Positions 8,001 through 13,009 of a DNA stretch of 13,009 nucleotides are shown piece by piece; position 1 is the stretch's first letter; each line of letters opens with the position of its first letter. Position numbers and translations under genes: made by a program. The notes beneath the pieces are model-generated. The model saw only the letters and a list, made by a program, of their open reading frames with translations, did no database searches and was not told the DNA's origin. Source of the DNA: Clostridiales bacterium (GTDB taxonomy: Bacteria > Bacillota > Clostridia > Lachnospirales > WQUN01); NCBI GenBank assembly GCA_031271275.1, contig JAISWA010000019.1, forward strand, positions 1-13,009, written 5' to 3'.

Positions 8001-9373
8001 GAGCCGCAGCCCGCCGAGCACGCCTCGTTCAGCAGCACCGAATCGATAACGCCGTTCTTTATCCGTAGGCACTTCATGTCCTGCCCGCCGATGTCGAGAA
8101 TAAAATCCACTTCCGGGTCGAAGAACGCCGCCGCCCGGTAATGCGCCACGGTTTCAATCTCGCCCATGTCCGCCCGGTACGCGGACTGTATCAGCCCCTC
8201 GCCGTAACCGGTGACGCAGGAATATTTAATCTCCGCGCCGCTTGGAAGCTTTTCGTAAATATCCAGCAGCGCCCGGCGCACCACGTTAAGCGGGCTGCCT
8301 TCGTTGTTGGCGTAATACTGGTAGAGCACCTGCCCCTCGCTTCCGATAAGCGCCGCCTTGGTGGTGGTGGAACCCGCGTCTATGCCGAGGAAAATATCCC
8401 CGGAATATTCGGAAAGTTCGCCTTTAATTACGGCGTTTGCCCCGTGACGGTTTTGAAATTTTATGTACTCGTCTTGGTTTTCGAAAAGGGGGGCGATACG
8501 GGCGATTTCGAAGGGGAGCTGCTTTTGCCGCTTTAGGTTGGAAATTAATTCTTCCACGGTCATGGGGTTGCCGGGGTTCTTTTGCGTGTCGCGCGCGTTT
8601 CCCGTCTTTGCCGAAAGCGCCGCGCCCAATGCCGCGAACAAATGGGAGCCTTCCGGCACGATGGTCTGGCTTTCCGTTAAGCGCAGCACTTCCACAAACC
8701 TTTTGCGCAGTTCCGTCAGGAAGTGCAGGGGCCCGCCCAAAAACGCCACGTTGCCCCGTATGGGTTTGCCGCAGGCAAGCCCGCTGATGGTCTGGCTTAC
8801 AATCGCCTGAAAGATGGAAACCGCCAGGTCGGGCTTCGCCGTGCCTTCATTAATAAGCGGCTGTAAGTCGCTTTTCGCGAAGACCCCGCAGCGGGCGGCG
8901 ATGGGGTAAATCACTTTACAGTCGCGGGCGAGCTCGTTCAGCCCTTCCGCGTCGGTTTGCAAAAGCGTCGCCATCTGGTCGATAAACGAGCCGGTCCCCC
9001 CCGCGCAAATGCCGTTCATGCGCTGCTCCAACCCGCCGGTGAAATAAATGATTTTCGCGTCCTCGCCGCCGATTTCGATTGCCACGTCGGTTTGCGGCGC
9101 GTACTTTTCGATGGCGTTGGAAACGGCGACCACTTCCTGTATAAATTCCACACCCACCCAATCCGCCAACGACAAACCGCCGGACCCGGTAATCATCGCG
9201 GTAAACGAAAAATCACCGAGCCCGGCGCGGGCGTGCTGTATCATGTCGAGAAAAGTTTCCTGTATGTTGGAAAAATGACGGCGATATTCCGAGAAAAGAA
9301 TCGCATCGTCATCGGTAACCACGATTTTGATGGTGGTGGAACCGATGTCGATGCCCAAACGATAAATCCGCAT
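5057..9373 (-). CDS. Giant fused acyl-CoA dehydratase-type activase (two BadF/BcrA ATPase domains, DUF2229-like and dehydratase-like C-terminal part)
   Basis: A 1438-residue cytosolic protein of the 2-hydroxyacyl-CoA dehydratase / benzoyl-CoA reductase activator superfamily, in which ASKHA ATPases use ATP to fire a low-potential electron from a [4Fe-4S] cluster. Domain 1 (about 2-255) starts GIDIGSTT and has cluster-type cysteines C123 (CAGGTGSF) and C162 (ARCGVFAKS). Domain 2 (about 328-590) starts GIDAGSTTTK and has C452 (CSAGCGSF) and C491 (SRCTVFMNS). Both pairs are 39 residues apart, as I recall for HgdC. A Cys-rich link (C619, C622, C626, C652) leads into the DUF2229-like region (from about 692, GIPRVMNLYENYP). 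A C-terminal dehydratase-like part follows, with GGGCRATNYVG and PFACLPNHVTGKG. I chose the ATG at 9373, immediately before the ATPase motif. A GTG at 9490 would add 39 residues spanning a promoter. The single polypeptide layout is known in Bacillota; the substrate is unknown. Confidence 0.87.
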   Translation of the reverse strand: MRIYRLGIDIGSTTIKIVVTDDDAILFSEYRRHFSNIQETFLDMIQHARAGLGDFSFTAMITGSGGLSLADWVGVEFIQEVVAVSNAIEKYAPQTDVAIEIGGEDAKIIYFTGGLEQRMNGICAGGTGSFIDQMATLLQTDAEGLNELARDCKVIYPIAARCGVFAKSDLQPLINEGTAKPDLAVSIFQAIVSQTISGLACGKPIRGNVAFLGGPLHFLTELRKRFVEVLRLTESQTIVPEGSHLFAALGAALSAKTGNARDTQKNPGNPMTVEELISNLKRQKQLPFEIARIAPLFENQDEYIKFQNRHGANAVIKGELSEYSGDIFLGIDAGSTTTKAALIGSEGQVLYQYYANNEGSPLNVVRRALLDIYEKLPSGAEIKYSCVTGYGEGLIQSAYRADMGEIETVAHYRAAAFFDPEVDFILDIGGQDMKCLRIKNGVIDSVLLNEACSAGCGSFIETFARSLNLPIAEFAKRSLFAENPIDLGSRCTVFMNSRVKQAQKEGAAVEDISAGLAYSVIKNALQKVIKITDPAQMGKKIVVQGGTFYNEAVLRAFEIVSEREAVRPDIAGLMGAFGAALLAREQYTALSAGQPGFKSALLNREQLDRLQTSATHTRCKNCGNHCLLTINQFSEADEKAPKSRRFISGNRCERGLGKERTNTDIPNLFEKKYERLFGYKPLEPGKNPRGTVGIPRVMNLYENYPLWFTFFTELGYRVELSPRSSRSLYEKGIESIPSESECYPAKIAHGHIMELINAGVTYLFYPSIPYEHKGIAEADNHFNCPIVTSYPENIKNNVEDIAERGIRFHNPFFNLNDPAKLTERLIEEFPQIPKDEVRAAAQKAVKEQSKYRGDIQKMGEEALAYIAQNGLNGIVLAGRPYHIDPEIHHGIPDLIASYRVAVFTEDSVAHLGKVERPLVVRDQWAYHSRLYAAASFVRTRSDLELIQLNSFGCGLDAVTTDEVHEILDAAGKIYTALKIDEVNNLGAARIRVRSLFAALKDRRYMGKDKPLPPVKRPLRVVFTKEMRGRHTIITPQMSPIHFTMMEEAFTSSGYNIEIMPAIDRACVDTGLKYVNNDACYPALIVVGQVLNALLSGKYDLDNVSVFMSQTGGGCRATNYVGFIRKALRRAGIPQIPVVSINALGLEKNPGLVYTPRLLNRAMQSLVYGDLFMRVLYQTRPYEVIPGSADALHRKWNETCRNAVRRGSLSELKKNIYGIVRDFDNLPLRDIQKPRVGVVGEILVKFHPTANNDIVTLLESEGAEAVVPDLTDFLLYTAYNANFKERYLAGSVKARITSNLVIQVIELYRRHLRNALEESARFHPPVPIQKLGELAEPIVSLGNQTGEGWFLTAEMVELIHSGVNNIVCTQPFACLPNHVTGKGIIKALRREYPLSNIVAVDYDPGASEVNQLNRIKLMLSAARRNMEKAEPEARLAAVR

Positions 9374-9442
9374 ACGCAAGCCCCCGCGCAATTTTTGTGT
9401 ACCCGTCCAGTATACGATAAAACCGCTATCGGGTTTGACGGG

Positions 9443-9478
9443 CGCCCGTATTATAACGGGCGGGGGCGGCGGCGTAAA
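9443..9478 (-). promoter_or_regulatory. Candidate promoter with operator-like inverted repeat for the giant activase gene
   Basis: The minus strand has a -35 box TTTACG (9473-9478, 4/6), a 17-bp spacer and a perfect -10 box TATAAT (9450-9455). The -10 is framed exactly by a perfect 7-bp inverted repeat, CGCCCGT-TATAAT-ACGGGCG (9443-9462). A third half-site creates an overlapping 12-bp palindrome ACGGGCGCCCGT (9438-9449). This arrangement would let a dimeric repressor cover the -10. It lies 23 bp past the upstream gene's stop and leaves a leader of about 70 nt before ATG 9373. The element also supports that start, since the GTG alternative would translate through it. No regulator is identified. 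Confidence 0.5.
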
Positions 9479-9500
9479 CGGCGGGCTCACTCGCTTTGCT

Positions 9501-9971
9501 TCATTTTTTCGAAATCAACCGTTTAATCACGCCCGTCGCGACGGCGGCGACGACCAACGCGCCCGCGCCTATTTTTACGAAGGGGTTGTTTATGGCGCGT
9601 TTTAACATGTTTTCCGGCGGAGCCGCAGGGGGTTCGCCGCCGCTTCCAACGGCGCCGGGTTCCTGCCCGTCGTACTGGAAAACATGAACGACCCACTCCG
9701 GCGCGTCCGCGAATTTGCAGTACAGCCGCGCGACCTCGCCGAGCGGAAAACTGGGCAGCGAAAGCAAAAAGCCCCGGGTAAAGGTAATCGTCCCGCCTTC
9801 AAAATAAAAATCCTCCGGGCTTGAAAGCTCGCGGCTTACGGCCGCCGATTTCGTTTCGGAGATAATTTGCAGCCATACCCCGGTAAAAGCCGCCGGTTCG
9901 TCAAAGCTAACCGGGACTTCCTTAATCAAGGATTGCTTCTTTAGCATGATGCGGTCTGCGCTGCCCTGCAT
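9501..9971 (-). CDS. Uncharacterised small protein with a C-terminal membrane anchor
   Basis: I do not recognise a family for this 156-residue protein. The first 100 or so residues look like a compact, beta-rich cytosolic domain with alternating hydrophobics (PVSFDEPAAFTGVWLQII, FYFEGGTITFTRGFLLSLP, EWVVHVFQY). A Gly/Pro/Glu-rich linker follows (about 101-121). A single hydrophobic helix (about 132-148, IGAGALVVAAVATGVI) lies close to a basic end (KRLISKK). There is no N-terminal signal, so the topology is tail-anchored with the globular part in the cytoplasm. GGAGGG 6 nt before the ATG supports the start. It lies 20 nt after the hydrogenase-like sensor and just before the activase, so it is probably co-transcribed with both and could tether a partner to the membrane; that role is inference. 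Confidence 0.75.
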   Translation of the reverse strand: MQGSADRIMLKKQSLIKEVPVSFDEPAAFTGVWLQIISETKSAAVSRELSSPEDFYFEGGTITFTRGFLLSLPSFPLGEVARLYCKFADAPEWVVHVFQYDGQEPGAVGSGGEPPAAPPENMLKRAINNPFVKIGAGALVVAAVATGVIKRLISKK

Positions 9972-9991
9972 TTCGTTCCCTCCAGGAGTCG

Positions 9992-11692
9992 TCAGTTTTT
10001 CAGCGTCTTTTTTGTTTTTTCCGCCAGCGCCGTAACATTGTCATAGGACGCGTTTATGCTTGCGCTTATTTTTGTAACCATGTCGGTAACGTCGTGTATC
10101 GCCGTGTCCGCTTTGGAAGACGCCGACTGGGTGTTCTTGGCGGACGAGTCGGTGGTTTGCGCCAACCGGCGTATTTCCTCCGCCACCACGCCGAAGGCTT
10201 TGCCGTGCTGCCCCGCCCTCGCCGCCTCGATGGACGCGTTCATGGATATCAGGTTTACCTGAAGGGCGATTTTCTCAATATCCTTGATGGTGGCGTTGTA
10301 TACGGTAAAGGCCTCGTTGATATGGTTTATTTCGCCTACGATTTTATCCGTGATACTTTTAATATATACGGTGTCTTTTAATATGAAGTCGAGGCTCTTT
10401 AGCTCCGACATGGCGGCGTCCCGGTCAAGCAGCGCGTCGGCGTGGGTTTTCTGAATGCAGTTAAGGGGAAGGTTAATGCCCTTGGCGATTCGCTTCGCCA
10501 TTTCAAGGCAGGTATCGTTCCCGCAGGCGCCGCAGTTGAAATTGCGCGAGCTTTCGTCTGTTTTACCGAGGGCGGCAAAAGCGTCGTCGATTGCCTTCGG
10601 GGTAATGGGAATCGGCTTGACGGGCGTGGGGGCGTAATGCCGGATAAAGTCGTCGAGCCGCAAGGTCTTGTCAAACTTTTCATAAAGCGCGTTCAGGTAA
10701 CGCTGCCCTTCGCCTTTTAAAGACGCCTGCCGCGCGCCGTCCATCGCGGTGTTAACGTCAAAAATATCTTTCCCTTCCGGGCATCCGGTGCCTATGTTGC
10801 AGCCTTCCGCGCAGTTAAGCACGTCAAATATAACCGGAAGTTTGGTCAGGGGCTTCAGCCCGTACTCGTCCAGCGCCTTGTAGACCGCGCCCGCCCCCTC
10901 GCACTTGTCAACCCGAACGGACTTGCCGAGGTAATGCTCCACGTTTTCTTTTAACCCGCCCGGCATGGAATACAAAGACCCGAGCCCCGCTTCGTAATGG
11001 TCAAACCCGCTTGCCTGAGCGGGGAAGCTGACATGGTGTTCCTCAATATATTTCAAAAGGTTCGTAAGCGTCACATTGTAATGCACCAGGTTTCCGGTGC
11101 TTTCAAACTCGGTGGATTTCGCGATGCAGGGCGAAAGCGCGGCGATTTTTGTGTTGATACCTTCATATTTTTTCATGTACACGGCGGTGCAGAGCATGGG
11201 CGAATGCACGGGCGAAAGGTACCGGAGCAACTCGTTGTGGTGCATGAGTATGTAGTTGACGATGGCGGGGCAGGGCTGCGTAATCAGCGGGTTTAGCCCG
11301 TGCTTTTGCAGGTACCGGATATGCGCCCATGTGCAGATATCCGCCCCGAGGGACACGTCGTAAATTTTGCGCACCCCGAGCTGACGCAGCCAGGCAAACA
11401 CCCTGCCGAAGTCGTCAAAGTTGCTTTTGGCGGCGGGGGCGGCGAACAGGCTGATCGGCACGCCGTTTTGCAAATCATTAAAAAAACGCCCGGTATCGTC
11501 CTCAAAAGAACGGGAACCGTGGTTGCACGCCTTAAGGCACTCGCCGCAGGCTATGCATTTACGGTTGTCCACATGCACGGTTACGACGCCGTTGTTGTTC
11601 GACGTGATGTTTGCCTCGTCTATGGGGCAGTTCCGCACACACCGGTTGCAGCCGACACACTTGTCCAAATCGTTGCTGATGACATAGCGCAT
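9992..11692 (-). CDS. Soluble [FeFe]-hydrogenase-like sensor fused to a methyl-accepting chemotaxis signalling domain
   Basis: A 566-residue protein with no membrane segment. In order: two [4Fe-4S] ferredoxin motifs (C12, C15, C18, C22 and C46, C49, C52, C56); an [FeFe]-hydrogenase H-cluster domain (about 75-340); an Fe-S module of the CGxCG type (C387, C390, C395, C412); a helical linker; and a chemoreceptor signalling tip (about 474-515: VNLISMNASIEAARAG, then GVVAEEIRRLA). All four cluster-ligand Cys of the H-cluster loops are kept: C141 in TQPCPA, C189 in SPCIAKSTE, and C294 and C298 in NCAEGC. However, the proton-relay Cys of the TSCCP loop is Pro140, the Met of MPC is Ser187, and the Met of MAC is Leu292. 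This fits a redox or H2 sensor rather than a turnover hydrogenase. GGAGG 6-7 nt before the ATG supports the start. It heads a three-gene cluster. Whether it binds the di-iron subsite, and which CheA-like partner it has, is unknown. Confidence 0.88.
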   Translation of the reverse strand: MRYVISNDLDKCVGCNRCVRNCPIDEANITSNNNGVVTVHVDNRKCIACGECLKACNHGSRSFEDDTGRFFNDLQNGVPISLFAAPAAKSNFDDFGRVFAWLRQLGVRKIYDVSLGADICTWAHIRYLQKHGLNPLITQPCPAIVNYILMHHNELLRYLSPVHSPMLCTAVYMKKYEGINTKIAALSPCIAKSTEFESTGNLVHYNVTLTNLLKYIEEHHVSFPAQASGFDHYEAGLGSLYSMPGGLKENVEHYLGKSVRVDKCEGAGAVYKALDEYGLKPLTKLPVIFDVLNCAEGCNIGTGCPEGKDIFDVNTAMDGARQASLKGEGQRYLNALYEKFDKTLRLDDFIRHYAPTPVKPIPITPKAIDDAFAALGKTDESSRNFNCGACGNDTCLEMAKRIAKGINLPLNCIQKTHADALLDRDAAMSELKSLDFILKDTVYIKSITDKIVGEINHINEAFTVYNATIKDIEKIALQVNLISMNASIEAARAGQHGKAFGVVAEEIRRLAQTTDSSAKNTQSASSKADTAIHDVTDMVTKISASINASYDNVTALAEKTKKTLKN

Positions 11693-11765
11693 ATGACGCC
11701 TCCTTAACGCATGGTGTTTTAAGCACTTTCAATAAAAAAAATAAGCGGACCCTTACATTTTTGTA

Positions 11766-11794
11766 TATATAACATAACCCTATTTTAATTTCAA
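11766..11794 (-). promoter_or_regulatory. Promoter of the hydrogenase-like sensor cluster
   Basis: On the minus strand TTGAAA (11789-11794) and TATATA (11766-11771) are separated by exactly 17 bp, a good vegetative promoter, with a predicted start near 11759. The leader is about 67 nt and contains a poly-T/A stretch and an imperfect palindrome (GTGCTTAAAACAC, around 11714-11726) ahead of the GGAGG ribosome binding site. The -35 overlaps the left arm of an inverted repeat, suggesting control by a DNA-binding regulator. Confidence 0.6.
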
Positions 11795-11825
11795 ATTCGG
11801 CGTTAAACGGCTCGAAAAATTTGAA
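11790..11825. repeat. Inverted repeat TTCAAATT-N20-AATTTGAA in the divergent intergenic region
   Basis: Perfect 8-bp arms (11790-11797 and 11818-11825) flank a 20-nt spacer that itself contains the small palindrome CGTTAAACG (11801-11809). The left arm covers the -35 box of the sensor promoter, and the right arm sits about 60 bp upstream of the mannosidase ATG. It could serve both divergent promoters. The AT-rich arms make a chance origin possible, and no known operator consensus is matched. Confidence 0.35.
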
Positions 11826-11885
11826 TATTCCCGCGTTTTGTGGTTAACTGCCCTCATTAAAATCTCTCTTTGGAGCGTGACCGCT

Positions 11886-13009
11886 ATGCATTTTTTAAAA
11901 GAACGCGCGACGGTAATTTACAGCGAGCTGTCGGAGGTGTGCCGCCGGAACGTAAGGGACCTGTCCGGCATTCATTTTAAGGAAGGTTTCTTCATTACGC
12001 CGGAAGAAGCCGCCGGAAGCGAAACCGCGCCTTTTTCCCCCTTTGACGAGCGCGCTGTGTGGAGCGTAAACGACCCCCACGCGTGGTTTACGGCGGATTT
12101 TACCGTCCCGGACGAACTGGACGGCAGGCAGCTGATGTTTTCCTTCTCTACCCAGGAAAACGGTTGGGACGCGATTAACCCGCAGTTCCTGTTTTTCCTC
12201 GACGGAAAGATAACGCAGGGGGTTGACGTGAACCACCGGGAGGTGCTTGTTTCGGAAAAAGCCGAAGCCGGGCGGCGGTATAAGCTCGATTTGCAGGCCT
12301 ACGCGGGCAGGAGCGAAAAGCCCCTTGCGTTTAACGCCAAATACTTTGAGTTTCTGCCTTCCGTTTACGGGCTGATGATGGACATTAAAACGGCGGTGCA
12401 TGTGCTTGAGAAGCTCGACAAAAACGCCCCCGCCTGTTACCGGTTGGAAAACGCCCTTACCGGAATCTTAAACCTGATAGACTTGCGCGACCCGGACTCC
12501 CCCGCGTTTTTAAGCAGCGTGGACGAGGCGCGGGCGCTTGCCGCCCAAACCCTGTACGGCGAACATTTGAACGTGATCGCCACCGCCATCGGGCATACGC
12601 ATATCGACGTGGCGTGGTGGTGGACGGTGGAGCAGACCCGGGAGAAAGCCGCCCGCAGTTTCGCCACCGCCGTCAAGCTGATAGAGGAATACGGCGGGGA
12701 GGGGTTCAAATTCCAATCGAGCCAGCCGCAGCTTTATAAATTTGTAGCGGAACGGTACCCGGAGCTGTACGCAAAAATAAAAACCCTCGTTGCCGAAGGC
12801 AAGTGGGAAGCGGAGGGCGGCATGTGGCTTGAAGCCGACTGTAACCTGACCTCGGGGGAAAGTTTAGTGCGCCAGTTCCTGCACGGGAAGAATTTCTTTA
12901 AAGAGGCGTTCGGCGTTGACAACAAAATACTGTGGCTGCCGGACGTGTTCGGCTACTCCGCCGCGCTGCCGCAAATCATGCGAAAGAGCGGCATTCAGTA
13001 TTTCATGAC
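11886..13009 (+). CDS. GH38 alpha-mannosidase (partial, C-terminus beyond the right edge)
   Basis: The 374 visible residues are the N-terminal third or so of a glycoside hydrolase family 38 alpha-mannosidase, which hydrolyses terminal alpha-mannose with retention using a zinc-bound site. An N-terminal beta-sandwich-like region (about 1-180) leads into the catalytic domain. There, GHTHIDVAWWWT supplies zinc ligands H239 and D241, and LPDVFGYS supplies the nucleophile D353, which is also a zinc ligand. EGGMWLEADCNLTSGESLVRQ (309-329) is also characteristic. The arrangement resembles the cytosolic MAN2C1/MngB-type enzymes. There is no signal peptide, so it probably acts on imported oligosaccharides. 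TGGAG about 10 nt before the ATG serves as ribosome binding site; the plus-strand promoter is not clear. It is divergent from the sensor cluster, with no evident functional link, and may begin a carbohydrate-use operon continuing past the window. Confidence 0.93.
   Translation, partial: MHFLKERATVIYSELSEVCRRNVRDLSGIHFKEGFFITPEEAAGSETAPFSPFDERAVWSVNDPHAWFTADFTVPDELDGRQLMFSFSTQENGWDAINPQFLFFLDGKITQGVDVNHREVLVSEKAEAGRRYKLDLQAYAGRSEKPLAFNAKYFEFLPSVYGLMMDIKTAVHVLEKLDKNAPACYRLENALTGILNLIDLRDPDSPAFLSSVDEARALAAQTLYGEHLNVIATAIGHTHIDVAWWWTVEQTREKAARSFATAVKLIEEYGGEGFKFQSSQPQLYKFVAERYPELYAKIKTLVAEGKWEAEGGMWLEADCNLTSGESLVRQFLHGKNFFKEAFGVDNKILWLPDVFGYSAALPQIMRKSGIQYFM

Noticed and set aside
9374..9490. A 39-residue, proline-rich N-terminal extension of the activase from GTG 9490
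   Set aside because: It reads through a -35/-10 pair and an inverted repeat, has no good ribosome binding site, and the family motif begins directly after the ATG at 9373. Kept only as an alternative start.
8957..9526. Plus-strand frame of 189 codons opposite the activase start
   Set aside because: Antisense to a well-supported ATPase domain and its promoter; no recognisable motif or ribosome binding site.
9992..11692. Calling the protein a catalytic ferredoxin hydrogenase
   Set aside because: The proton-relay Cys and conserved Met residues of the active-site loops are replaced and the C-terminus is a signalling domain, so a sensory role fits better.
11821..11870. Plus-strand promoter for the mannosidase (TTGAAT with TTAACT, or TAAAAT further down)
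   Set aside because: Only about half of the -10 positions match in the correctly spaced pair, and the better -10 lacks a -35; not strong enough to list.

Overview
The window looks like chromosomal DNA of an anaerobic, GC-rich member of the Bacillota (probably Clostridia or a relative). This is inferred from content only: strong GGAGG-type ribosome binding sites, a fused 2-hydroxyacyl-CoA dehydratase-type activase of more than 1400 residues, an [FeFe]-hydrogenase-like sensor protein, a PepD-type M20 dipeptidase, and a secreted NagZ-like glycosidase. No rRNA, tRNA, CRISPR array or insertion sequence was recognised.

Region 1 (1-4130, minus strand) is one tightly packed unit. In transcription order it holds a small soluble histidine kinase, rimM, trmD, pepD and a secreted GH3 beta-N-acetylhexosaminidase that runs off the left edge. 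The junctions are TGATG, GTGA, a 15-nt gap with a strong ribosome binding site, and ATGA, so the genes are probably co-transcribed and largely translationally coupled. The common partners of rimM-trmD (rpsP and a KH protein upstream, rplS downstream) are absent from this stretch. A sensor kinase sits at the head instead, with a candidate promoter and a 6-bp direct repeat at one-helical-turn spacing just upstream.

Region 2 (about 4131-5046) is visibly more AT-rich and looks like an insertion between two GC-rich minus-strand blocks. It carries a plus-strand type II toxin-antitoxin pair (antitoxin plus PIN-domain VapC-like toxin, overlapping by ATGA). A short minus-strand reading frame, broken near its start, lies back to back with it.

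Region 3 (5057-11692, minus strand) is a three-gene cluster. First comes a soluble protein fusing two [4Fe-4S] ferredoxin motifs, an [FeFe]-hydrogenase H-cluster domain with altered catalytic residues, a further Fe-S module and a methyl-accepting-chemotaxis signalling tip. Second is a small unrecognised protein with a C-terminal membrane anchor. Third is a giant protein with two fused BadF/BcrA-type ATPase (activase) domains, a DUF2229-like region and a dehydratase-like C-terminal part. The third gene also has its own candidate promoter, with a perfect inverted repeat flanking the -10 box. Together they suggest a redox- or H2-responsive signalling and ATP-driven electron-transfer locus; the functional link is inference.

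Region 4 (11693-13009) is a divergent intergenic region with a good minus-strand promoter for the hydrogenase-like sensor and an inverted repeat, followed by the start of a plus-strand GH38 alpha-mannosidase cut by the right edge.
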